Assembly (NCBI GenBank): GCA_020639075.1
Contig: JACKHI010000001.1
Coordinates: forward strand, 4,526,001-4,590,000
Source: Phycisphaerales bacterium
Lineage (GTDB): Bacteria; Planctomycetota; Phycisphaerae; UBA1845; UTPLA1
Direction: 5' to 3'
Length of the DNA stretch: 64,000 nucleotides
The notes below the pieces were generated by a model that was given only the letters and a program-made list of their open reading frames with translations, made no database searches and was not told where the DNA came from. The translations under genes were made by a program, and so were the position numbers. Each line of letters opens with the position of its first letter. Position 1 is the stretch's first letter. Positions 19,195-26,358 of this stretch are shown one piece after another.

Positions 19195-19953
19195 ATGGCC
19201 AAGGAAAAGGCTGCAGAAGCAGTCCAGGCGTCGGGCGGGCGCAAGAAGCGCGGCCGTTCGATGCGACGCATGGGGCGCCGTCAGCGCGAGAACCTGAAGA
19301 AGGTTGAACGCAACAAGGCGTATGAAGTCGACGAAGGGATCAAGCTCCTGAAAGATGTGACGGGCGGCACGAAGTTTGATCAGACGATCAACGTTGCTGT
19401 CCATCTCGGCATCGATCCGCGACATGCCGATCAGCTTGTTCGCGGCAGCATCTCGCTGCCCAAGGGCATCGGCAAGAAGAAGAAGGTCATCGCCTTCTGT
19501 GACGGCGCCGACGCCGATGCCGCGAAGGCGGCGGGCGCGATCGAGGCCGGCATCGACGATCTCGTCGAAAAGATCAATGGCGGCTGGCAGGACTTCGACG
19601 TCGCGATCGCGCATCCGCGTGCGATGGGTAAAGTCGGAAAGCTGGGCCGCGTGCTCGGCCCGTCCGGCAAGATGCCGAGTCCGAAGAACGGTACTGTGAC
19701 GCCGAATGTCGGCGACGCCGTGAAGGAATTCGCCGCGGGCAAGATCGATTTCCGAAACGATGCCGGCGGCAACATCCACGCCGTCGTGGGGCGAGCGAGT
19801 TTCTCCGCAGAAGATCTGAAGGAGAATCTCAAGGCGTTTGTCGATCATCTTCGTCGCCTCAAGCCGTCGACGGCCAAGGGCGCGTACATCAAGAAAGTCT
19901 GCGTCAGCGGCACCATGTCGCCCGGCGTGATGCTCCAAGTCGAGCAGCAATAA
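19195..19953 (+). CDS. rplA: Large-subunit ribosomal protein uL1
   Basis: 252-aa uL1 with a basic N-terminal extension (GGRKKRGRSMRRMGRRQ) and core motifs GTKFDQTINVAVHLGIDPRHADQ, LGRVLGPSGKMPSPK and the final KKVCVSGTMSPGV. It binds 23S rRNA at the L1 stalk and in many bacteria represses its own mRNA. AAGGA precedes ATG 19195. An upstream in-frame reading lacks family character. It is followed after 12 bases by rplJ. Confidence 0.96.
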   Translation: MAKEKAAEAVQASGGRKKRGRSMRRMGRRQRENLKKVERNKAYEVDEGIKLLKDVTGGTKFDQTINVAVHLGIDPRHADQLVRGSISLPKGIGKKKKVIAFCDGADADAAKAAGAIEAGIDDLVEKINGGWQDFDVAIAHPRAMGKVGKLGRVLGPSGKMPSPKNGTVTPNVGDAVKEFAAGKIDFRNDAGGNIHAVVGRASFSAEDLKENLKAFVDHLRRLKPSTAKGAYIKKVCVSGTMSPGVMLQVEQQ

Positions 19954-19965
19954 CAGGAGTCTGTG

Positions 19966-20499
19966 ATGAGTAAGGCCGTCAAGGAACTGCTCCGAAAAGA
20001 CATAGCCGTCAAGTATGAAGGCCTCGAAGACATGCTCGTCGTGAACGTGCATGGTCTGACGGGCAATGAAGTGAACGACTTCCGCGGCCGCCTGCGCAAG
20101 ACGGGCGTTGAAGTGCACGTCGTCAAGAACTCCGCCGCGCGTCGCGCTTTTGAAGGCACGGCGCTCGAACCCCTGGCGCGCAGCCTGAAGGGCCCTTGTG
20201 CACTCGTGACGGGCGGCAGCCCGGTCGAAACGGCCAAGGAGCTGATTCTGCTCGTCAAGGAGTTCCCGAAGCTCGAGCTGTCGAACGGTCTGGTCGATGG
20301 CGAACCGGAACTTCTTTCAATCGATGAAATTTCCAAGCGAAAGAGCAAGGCGGAACTGCAGGGCGAAGTCCTGACGCTGTTCCTCAGCCCCGGCCGACGC
20401 GTTGCCGGTCAGCTCAAGGTCGGCAGCAAGATTGCGGGCGCAATCAAGGGCCTGATCGAAAAGCTGGAGAAGGGCGAGACGATTACGAAAGTAGCGTGA
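19966..20499 (+). CDS. rplJ: Large-subunit ribosomal protein uL10
   Basis: 177-aa uL10, the stalk base that carries L7/L12 dimers. The N-terminal RNA-binding domain has the VNVHGLTGNEVNDFRGRLRK segment and VKNSAARRAF; the helical C-terminal tail binds L7/L12. CAGGAG lies six bases before ATG 19966; GTG 19963 is an alternative one codon earlier. Confidence 0.95.
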   Translation: MSKAVKELLRKDIAVKYEGLEDMLVVNVHGLTGNEVNDFRGRLRKTGVEVHVVKNSAARRAFEGTALEPLARSLKGPCALVTGGSPVETAKELILLVKEFPKLELSNGLVDGEPELLSIDEISKRKSKAELQGEVLTLFLSPGRRVAGQLKVGSKIAGAIKGLIEKLEKGETITKVA

Positions 20500-20504
20500 G
20501 AGAG

Positions 20505-20600
20505 TTGTCAGTAATCAGTCATAAGTGGTCAGTTGATTGAGCCTTGATGGCCAAGGACTGAAAACCGAAGACTGAGAACTGAGCACTGAAAACTATCGAA
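20505..20600. repeat. Degenerate ACTGA-type repeat between rplJ and rplL
   Basis: Imperfect copies of GTCAGT, AGACTGA, AACTGA and CACTGAAAAC. It resembles the array at 6805-6900 and is unusual inside a ribosomal operon. The rplJ-rplL spacer is 244 bp, much longer than normal. Confidence 0.6.
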
Positions 20601-20743
20601 TAACTCGAACCCGAGGGTCCCCTTCGTGTGGCGGCTCGATGAGTCGCCCGGGTTAAATGAGATCACAGGGATCTCAGCTATCGGGATGGTGTTCCGGGCG
20701 ACGCGATACGCGGGCCCACATTGCAAGACAGATAGGTGAACAG

Positions 20744-21160
20744 ATGGCAGAAGCACCCGCAAAGGAATTTTCGGCCGCGGTCAAGGACCTCGGTGACAAG
20801 ATCGTCAGCCTGACGGTCAAGGACGCACAGAGCCTCGCGGATTACCTCAAGGACACGTACGGCATCGAGCCGGCCGGCGGCGGCGCCGTGGTCATGGCCG
20901 CGGGCGGCGGCGGTGGCGCAGCCGCGGAAGAGGCGGAAGCACCGTCGGCATTCGACGTCATCCTGACGGACGCCGGCGCGAGCAAGATCAACGTCATCAA
21001 GGTCGTTCGCGCGGCGACGGGCCTGGGTCTGAAGGAAGCGAAGGAAATCGCCGACTCGGCTCCGAAGGCTGTCAAGGAAGACCTCAACAAGGAAGACGCC
21101 GAGAAGCTCAAGAAGGAACTGGAAGAGGCCGGCGGCAAGGTCGAGCTCAAGGGCAAGTAA
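20744..21160 (+). CDS. rplL: Large-subunit ribosomal protein bL12 (L7/L12)
   Basis: 138-aa bL12: N-terminal dimerisation helices (residues 1-38), a Gly/Ala-rich flexible hinge around residues 50-65, and the factor-binding C-terminal domain with SKINVIKVVRAATGLGLKEAKE. It recruits translation GTPases to the ribosome. ATG 20744 follows AGGTGA. rpoB does not follow; a strong terminator does. Confidence 0.96.
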   Translation: MAEAPAKEFSAAVKDLGDKIVSLTVKDAQSLADYLKDTYGIEPAGGGAVVMAAGGGGGAAAEEAEAPSAFDVILTDAGASKINVIKVVRAATGLGLKEAKEIADSAPKAVKEDLNKEDAEKLKKELEEAGGKVELKGK

Positions 21161-21221
21161 GCCTGAGAGTCGCGCCGGCAGTCCGCTGTCAGGGGCGCAC
21201 TTTGCAATATGCGACACAAAG

Positions 21222-21251
21222 GGCTGCGGCTTGATGCTGCAGCCTTTTTTT
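21222..21251 (+). terminator. Rho-independent terminator after rplL
   Basis: GGCTGCGGC / GCTGCAGCC (nine pairs including one G-T), loop TTGAT, then seven T. It ends the rplA-rplJ-rplL unit. Confidence 0.92.
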
Positions 21252-21330
21252 GCGCGCCTGGGTTCGGCGCAACTGACAACGAGGGTCGCGTCACCTGCAC
21301 GAATGGGGTCGCCGGCATCCGCAATGAACC

Positions 21331-21358
21331 AAAAAAAAGCCCGGCGATTCGCCGGGCT
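21331..21358 (-). terminator. Rho-independent terminator of the interrupted HAF protein gene
   Basis: Perfect 9-bp stem AGCCCGGCG/CGCCGGGCT around ATT, followed on the minus strand by eight T. An almost identical terminator lies at 26296-26321 behind the paralogous gene. Confidence 0.9.
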
Positions 21359-21395
21359 TGATGATTGCTAAATTGGCCGCGATTTGCATGCCGAT

Positions 21396-22161
21396 TCAGC
21401 GGCCCGATCGTTTGCGTCGTCTTCGACGGATCAGGCAGATTCCCGCAAAGGGAGCGATCAGGCCGGCTTCTGCGCCCATGGCGAAGCAGTTGCCCTGAAG
21501 CAGTGATTGGAACAAATCCGGTGGCGTTACAGCGGCGACATCGGCGGCCGTTACTTCGACGTTGAACGAACACGCAATTACGTCGGCGCCGGGCGTCGTT
21601 GAGTCGGTCTCATAGACCAACACGTTTGTCGTACCGATGGGGAACATCGTTCCCGACGACTTATCAGCGACCAGGCGCTTCCCGTGCGATGCAGTATCCA
21701 GCGTCGGGAGGTCAAACGTCACGACGGCGCCATCGCTCGATGTTGCGGCCACGACGATGTCATCCGGACAGTCTGTCACATCGGCTCCGGTTGATTCGTT
21801 GTTATCGACTTCATCGATGTCGTCGCAGACTCCGTCATCGTCCTTGTCGCCGGACGCGTCATCGCCGTCGCAGGCGTCGGCCAGATCGCAAACGCCGTCG
21901 GCATCTGAATCGGGCAATGGACTCAGCTTCGCCGGGTCGTCGATGATGCGCCACAATTCGTAATCGCCGTTCGGATTCTTGCCGAAGCCGACAATGACGT
22001 TGCCGTCTGCAGACAGATCGAGCGGCTGCAGCCACGACCAGCCGGCGATTTCCTGAGATAGGTTGAAGTCACTCGCGATCGCAGCGGAGACGAGCCGCAT
22101 GCCGTTCCCCTCATCCCAGATGAAGCCCCAGTCGGCGCCGCCATTTGCTTCGCCGACGATC
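21396..22161 (-). pseudogene. 3' fragment of a transposon-interrupted HAF/TSP3/HYR surface protein
   Basis: C-terminal 251 codons of a secreted protein whose 5' part is at 25236-26060. It has the end of a HAF-type repeat (LSADGNVIVGFG), a thrombospondin-3-like calcium repeat (DSDADGVCDLADACDGDD), an HYR-like domain opening DCPDDIVVAATSSDGAVV, and a C-terminal tail with a Cys, a hydrophobic GLIAPFAGICLI and RRRRRKRSG. Joining the halves across one copy of CGACGATC gives a continuous frame (..ALIVG-EANGG..) and a protein of about 523 aa, similar to the intact paralog at 26359-27993. Confidence 0.9.
22154..22161. repeat. Target-site duplication, left copy (CGACGATC)
   Basis: Eight bases directly outside the left inverted repeat, identical to 25247-25254. 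A 9-bp reading (CCGACGATC) is also possible because of the shared C at the right end. Confidence 0.92.
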
Positions 22162-22180
22162 GGTACTGGTATCGATTCAA
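22162..22180. repeat. Left terminal inverted repeat
   Basis: Begins GGTACTGGTA; pairs with 25228-25246 with two mismatches (positions 11 and 17). It contains the transposase stop codon. Confidence 0.88.
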
Positions 22181-23001
22181 TCCACGAGCCCGATAAGCTC
22201 GTCAAGCGTCCAAAGATGATCGGCCAACCCGGCCGCAACGGCCGGTGACGTTCCAAGCGTCGAGTGCTTCCGAGCGAAATTGTAGTGCATTGTGAATAGG
22301 GCGAACGCATGCCCGTGGTTCTCGATCTTCTTCGAGTGGCCATTAGTCAATCGGGTGAATCGCCGCATCGACATTCTGATCGTGAGGTTCGATCGCTCGA
22401 CGATGCTCGTCGATATTTCGTCAGGATCAGGGAATCCGGACACGGTCTTATGTTCTGTTCCGATGCAAGCTGCTGGACTGTAGCGGGCATGGTCCGGGCG
22501 TTCGGCTCGATAGACCTTGATGAGCTGGGCATAGTTCACATCGCGCCCAAACGTCTCGCGGATCGCGGCAGGGTAAGCGCCGTATCCGTCGGTCGTCAGG
22601 GTGCCGATGTCAATCACGCGGCCGGACAGATCGTCCATGAATGCGTAGGCGTCGAGCGGGCTTCGCAGCCCAACGTAATAAGTGATGATGAATTTAGTTT
22701 TCGGGTCGATTGCGGTCCATGTCCAAACGTCGCCGTGACCGAATTTTCCCTGATTCTCCTCGCGTACGTTCTTCTGCTTGGAATGGCAAAACGACCAAAT
22801 CTCGTCGCACTGGACGGCCTCAGGCTTCAAGCCCCGGACATGCTCATCATGGAAGCGCGAGCAAGCACAGCCGAGCTTTTCCAGCAGGCGGAGAATGGTC
22901 GTTTTCGCAACGCCGCTCATCCGAACCGTTGAATTGATCGAGTTTCCTTCGACCAACGCCGCCACGACCGCCCTTTGCTTGTCTCGCTTGAGCTTGTTCA
23001 T
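22177..23001 (-). CDS. IS1-family transposase
   Basis: 274-aa DDE transposase. The N-terminal 45 residues form a helix-turn-helix (NSTVRMSGVAKTTILRLLEKLG). The catalytic triad is readable as Asp66 (QCDEIW), Asp138 (LTTDGYGAY) and Glu202 (IVERSNLTIR), followed by the RxxxRRFTRLTNGHSKK helix typical of IS1-type enzymes. It is a single uninterrupted frame, without the programmed frameshift of classical IS1. There is no sign of decay, so the element may be active. Confidence 0.93.
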   Translation of the reverse strand: MNKLKRDKQRAVVAALVEGNSINSTVRMSGVAKTTILRLLEKLGCACSRFHDEHVRGLKPEAVQCDEIWSFCHSKQKNVREENQGKFGHGDVWTWTAIDPKTKFIITYYVGLRSPLDAYAFMDDLSGRVIDIGTLTTDGYGAYPAAIRETFGRDVNYAQLIKVYRAERPDHARYSPAACIGTEHKTVSGFPDPDEISTSIVERSNLTIRMSMRRFTRLTNGHSKKIENHGHAFALFTMHYNFARKHSTLGTSPAVAAGLADHLWTLDELIGLVD

Positions 23002-23069
23002 ACGCTACAATATGCTTGCTCGTGCAGGCAATGTCAAGGCGCAGGCGCACTGTCAAAGGAATTTCTTCC

Positions 23070-24131
23070 TTATTTCGCGATTCTCAATCTTGGCCCAGCG
23101 GCTGGAAGATACGTTGCTTCGAACCAATCTTTATCCGAATGGGTCATTCGGCACAGGTCGTCCACAGACATGTCGTTTTCAGTTGTGTGATATCGAATCA
23201 GGTTGGATATGTTGCTCGTTTCCTCGCGGGGAAGTTCGTTTGGTTCGGCCTTACGGAATCCATGCTTGCTAAGTTGTATGTACAGCGATTTGTATTTCTC
23301 GGGAGTGATAGCCCTGACATCCTTTGCTCTATAGATGAGCGCCTGCATGGAAGATCGCCAGGTCAGTTTCAGGTTTGCGGCCTTTGGTAATGTCAGGTCG
23401 CGAAGATCAAGAGTGATATCCCTCTCCGGCATCAAGAATTCGCTAGCAAACTCATCAGCTTCATCCTCAATGCTCTTGCTTACGCTCCGGTGCATGACCA
23501 TATGCCCCAATTCGTGAGCAAGCGTCCATCGCGTCCTGTCCCCCGGCATCCGTTCATTGAGAACCACGAATGGCGACAGGCCCGTTATCCAAAGACTCGC
23601 ACCATCGACTTTGGGGATATGGAATCGGTGATAAATAACGAATATCCCAGCACTCTCCACAACTTTCACAAGATTGCGGATGGGTCCTGCTGGTAGTTGC
23701 CATTCCGCCCGGACCAATCTGGCAATTTCGGCTGGCGATCCGTCTACACCAACCTCAAACGTCGGCACATGATACTCTGACTCAAGGGGTACTCCCCGAA
23801 GCAAGCGCGACAACTGCATTTGAATGATGTTTACTTCAGCCTGTATCTTCTTCAGATCAGGATTGGGAATAGTTTGACGCTTTCGGTGAAATAGGAAGCT
23901 TGCGCCAAGGCCATAGAGCCTGTCAGTCTGTCTGAAGAATGACACAGGAACTTTGAGCGCTTTCGAAAACTCAACAGCCGCGCTCTCCGTAATCGCGATG
24001 TCGCCGCTTTCCATACGCGAAACAACAGATTGATCGTAGCCAGTAGCGCGCGCAAGATCAGTCTGCGTCATTTTCGCGGCTTCACGGGCTACGGTTAACA
24101 TCTCTCCGAAGTAAGGCGCTGCGTCAGTCAC
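23070..24131 (-). CDS. XRE-family HTH regulator with ImmA/IrrE metallopeptidase domain
   Basis: 353 aa. Residues 8-65 are a Cro/C1 HTH (MTQTDLARATGYDQSVVSRMESG). The rest is a COG2856 (ImmA/IrrE) Zn peptidase with HELGH at residues 206-210 and the downstream acidic helix EDEADEFASEFLMP supplying the third ligand. Such proteins cleave or antagonise a repressor, for example in ICE induction or stress response, and also occur in toxin-antitoxin-like pairs. The start overlaps the stop of the 208-aa gene by four bases, so the two are translated together. It is cargo of the transposon. Confidence 0.9.
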   Translation of the reverse strand: MTDAAPYFGEMLTVAREAAKMTQTDLARATGYDQSVVSRMESGDIAITESAAVEFSKALKVPVSFFRQTDRLYGLGASFLFHRKRQTIPNPDLKKIQAEVNIIQMQLSRLLRGVPLESEYHVPTFEVGVDGSPAEIARLVRAEWQLPAGPIRNLVKVVESAGIFVIYHRFHIPKVDGASLWITGLSPFVVLNERMPGDRTRWTLAHELGHMVMHRSVSKSIEDEADEFASEFLMPERDITLDLRDLTLPKAANLKLTWRSSMQALIYRAKDVRAITPEKYKSLYIQLSKHGFRKAEPNELPREETSNISNLIRYHTTENDMSVDDLCRMTHSDKDWFEATYLPAAGPRLRIAK

Positions 24132-24754
24132 GCACCCTCCACACCCCGATCCTCATCATCTCCAAACTTTGTACCACCATGCCCTCCGCCAGAGCCGGTT
24201 GGTCGCAGGCGAAGACCAGCATCGGATTCGTCGGCTGGCTTCAGGATAGAATACTGCCACTGCGTCATGTCGCCCTTAGCGTAGATGATCCTGATATCTT
24301 CGATATCGATTGCGGTCGGTCCCCACAGCCAGCCCAGCGTCAATCTCGCGCGATAGACAAAGGCTGGCCCGTCCGGGAACGGGATTTGGTTCTTGTAGTC
24401 GATACTCGACTTAGTTGGGTAATTTGATGTGCTGCCGTCGGGACTGACCTTCTTGCATCTGAGATCAATAGAATCGAAACGAAGCTCCAGGAACCTGCGC
24501 TCCGTCAACACTTCGACATTCCCTAAACTACCTTCTGCCGCCAACTCTTTCATTCGCTCAACGACAAGACTGTTCATCAGGTGTTGGCGAGCAGACAGGT
24601 ACTCGAAGCCCTTGGCAACGAGCGCGTTACCTTCGGCTAACGATCGAAGAATGTCGTGACAGTGCATCACGGCGTCACGAAGTACGTCATGGAAAGGAGA
24701 CAACTCACGCTGTGCTTCAGCTTCGGTGAATTCGGGGTCATCTGGAAACAACAT
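24128..24754 (-). CDS. Unknown 208-aa partner of the ImmA/IrrE protein
   Basis: Not recognised. Residues 1-85 are helical and acidic (EAEAQRELSPFHDVLRDAVM, HCHDILRSLAEGNALV). Residues 90-185 look like a beta domain (VEVLTERRFLELRFDSIDLRC, FVYRARLTLGWLWGPTAIDI). The tail is Gly/His-rich (GSGGGHGG). There is no signal peptide or membrane segment. It overlaps the XRE-ImmA/IrrE start by ATGA, so the two probably form a functional pair, for example toxin and regulator or substrate and protease. That pairing is inferred from gene order only. Confidence 0.7.
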   Translation of the reverse strand: MLFPDDPEFTEAEAQRELSPFHDVLRDAVMHCHDILRSLAEGNALVAKGFEYLSARQHLMNSLVVERMKELAAEGSLGNVEVLTERRFLELRFDSIDLRCKKVSPDGSTSNYPTKSSIDYKNQIPFPDGPAFVYRARLTLGWLWGPTAIDIEDIRIIYAKGDMTQWQYSILKPADESDAGLRLRPTGSGGGHGGTKFGDDEDRGVEGA

Positions 24755-24887
24755 TGCGTGAGCCTCCGTGCGGCCGGTACATTGATTTATCGTAACTGCC
24801 TACGTCTACAGGGTACACCATCCGTTAATTATTGCAAGAGATTTATGATAAATATTATGCACATAGTCGTAAATGGCTTTCTGTAAA

Positions 24888-25190
24888 CTATTTACGGCTT
24901 CGGCCCCAACGGGCCTTCGCGGCTCGTTTGGCAATCTCGGATCGCTTCTTTGCCGAGAGCTTCTTTGCCCGGGCCTTTCCGCCTTTGCTGGCCCCGAGTT
25001 TGCTCAGTTCGACAGCCGCCTGATTTCGGGTATCAGGCATTTCCTCTGGTGTGTCCAGCGGTTCGCCGTTCAGCTTCTCCCCTATGATCTGCTCAAGGTT
25101 CTCGCGCGCTATCTCCGCCACATCGCGGCGGGTCTTTCGCGGGGCCTTCTTGGCGACCTTCTTGGCCGGTTTCTTCTTATGCTTGCTCAT
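24888..25190 (-). CDS. Small basic Lys/Ala-rich protein in transposon
   Basis: 100 aa. The N-terminus is Lys-rich (KKKPAKKVAKKAPRK) like a histone-H1-type tail. The C-terminus has GASKGGKARAKKLS followed by KRSEIAKRAAKARWG, a motif I associate with many small proteins carried on mobile DNA. It probably binds nucleic acid. It is the first gene read from the right end of the element. An inverted repeat CGTAAAT/ATTTACG (24868-24874, 24890-24896) spans its stop codon. Confidence 0.75.
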   Translation of the reverse strand: MSKHKKKPAKKVAKKAPRKTRRDVAEIARENLEQIIGEKLNGEPLDTPEEMPDTRNQAAVELSKLGASKGGKARAKKLSAKKRSEIAKRAAKARWGRSRK

Positions 25191-25227
25191 GCAAGCATCA
25201 TATCCGTGGTCGTCTCAGGTGTGAAAT

Positions 25228-25246
25228 TTCAATCGCTACCAGTACC
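25228..25246. repeat. Right terminal inverted repeat
   Basis: Reads GGTACTGGTAGCGATT on the minus strand; partner of 22162-22180. Confidence 0.88.
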
Positions 25247-26060
25247 CGACGATCAAGGCGCCGTCCGTCGACACGGCACTCGGGCGGGGATAATTGACGG
25301 CGCCCGCGTCGAGGATGACGAGTCCCGTAGCGGCCGTCCAGCGATACGCTTTTTCGTCATTGCCTGCATAGCCCACAACGACGCCGCCGTCTGGCGAAAC
25401 AGCCGTTGCGACGCCGTCGGCCGCGATCACATCAAACGTGCCGTCCGACTGCCATCGAAACGCCCCGACGCTGTTGCCGGTTCCGACGATCGTCGAACCA
25501 TCCGCGGAGATGCCCGAGGGATCGCCGAAAATCGCGACGCCGTTTTCACCGACAGGTTCAAAGCCCTTCTGAGCCGTCCATCGATAGATGCGGCCGTTCA
25601 CTGTGCACGCGATAGCGTCGCCGTCGGCGGACGCGGCGACGGCCTCGGTGTTGTTCTGTCCGATCGGCGACCCGATGGTCTCAATGTCTCCCGATAACGA
25701 CATTCGGAATGCGGCTTTGCTGTTCGTGTCGTAAACGGTGCCGATGAGCCAGTTGCCGTCGAGCGAGATGTCGAGGACATAGGCTTCCGTGGCGAACGCC
25801 TCGGAGAACTGAATCGTATTCGTGCAACTCGACCATACCATCGGATCGGGCTTGACCAACGTCGGTCCGTTGAAGACCAACGGCGATGTGGTCGCCACGA
25901 TATTGCCGTCGGCCGTGATGTTTGCATCAGGGCCCGACGACGCGGAACCGAGAATGCCGAGTGACTCAAAAGTCGATGGGGCCGCAATCACCGTCGACAG
26001 TGACATAGGTGCGACGACGGCAACGAGCGTCAATGCAATTTGTCTTCGAAGTGTCTGCAC
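25236..26060 (-). pseudogene. 5' fragment of a transposon-interrupted HAF-repeat surface protein
   Basis: Signal peptide (MQTLRRQIALTLVAVVAPMSLSTVIAA) followed by HAF-type repeats, each with the ISADGSTIVG...AFRW layout, about 40 residues long. The host sequence ends at VSTDGALIVG; the last two codons (Tyr, Trp) and the stop come from the transposon end. GTG 26060 is the start, with AAGGGAG at good spacing. The protein may still be made and secreted as a truncated form, but it lacks the calcium-binding, HYR and C-terminal tail regions that lie at 21396-22161. Confidence 0.9.
25247..25254. repeat. Target-site duplication, right copy (CGACGATC)
   Basis: Identical to 22154-22161, directly outside the right inverted repeat. 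Deleting 22162-25254 restores the host frame. Confidence 0.92.
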
Positions 26061-26295
26061 GATTCTCCCTTTCTATTCAAGAAATGCATGATGCCCTCAA
26101 TCCATGCGTGAGTGACGTACACCGGCCCGTCTCGACTGTAATCTCCGCAGGACGCAATGCCGCCTGACGGCAGACCGGGAAGCAGCGTTTCGGCCCAATG
26201 AAAGCCCCTTATCTTGACTTCGGCCAATCGCGGGGGTTACGTGAAATCCGAATGTCCGGATATCGCACAACAACTGTGAGCCACCAACTAACCCC

Positions 26296-26321
26296 AAAAA
26301 AGCCCGGCGATTCGCCGGGCT
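26296..26321 (-). terminator. Rho-independent terminator of the intact HAF protein gene
   Basis: Stem AGCCCGGCG/CGCCGGGCT with loop ATT, then six T on the minus strand. It is nearly identical to 21331-21358. Confidence 0.9.
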
Positions 26322-26358
26322 TCATGATTGCTCTATTGGGAGTGCGTCGCATGCTGCC

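Larger units (their letters stand above)
22162..25246 (-). mobile_element. IS1-family-like transposon with three passenger genes, 3,085 bp
   Basis: Terminal inverted repeats begin GGTACTGGTA at both ends and match at 17 of 19 positions (22162-22180 and 25228-25246). They are flanked by a perfect 8-bp duplication. The transposase stop codon lies inside the left repeat, as in compact IS elements. All four genes point the same way: a 100-aa basic protein, a 208-aa protein, an XRE-ImmA/IrrE protein and the transposase. Base composition is visibly more AT-rich than the host flanks. The identical target copies and near-perfect frame restoration imply a recent insertion. Confidence 0.92.

Noticed and set aside
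19180..20118. Minus-strand 312-aa ORF over rplA/rplJ
   Set aside because: Antisense shadow of two certain ribosomal protein genes.
22177..22343. Start of the 315-aa frame extending into the transposon as a real N-terminus
   Set aside because: The part upstream of 22161 is transposon sequence read in another frame; the true N-terminal part is at 25236-26060.
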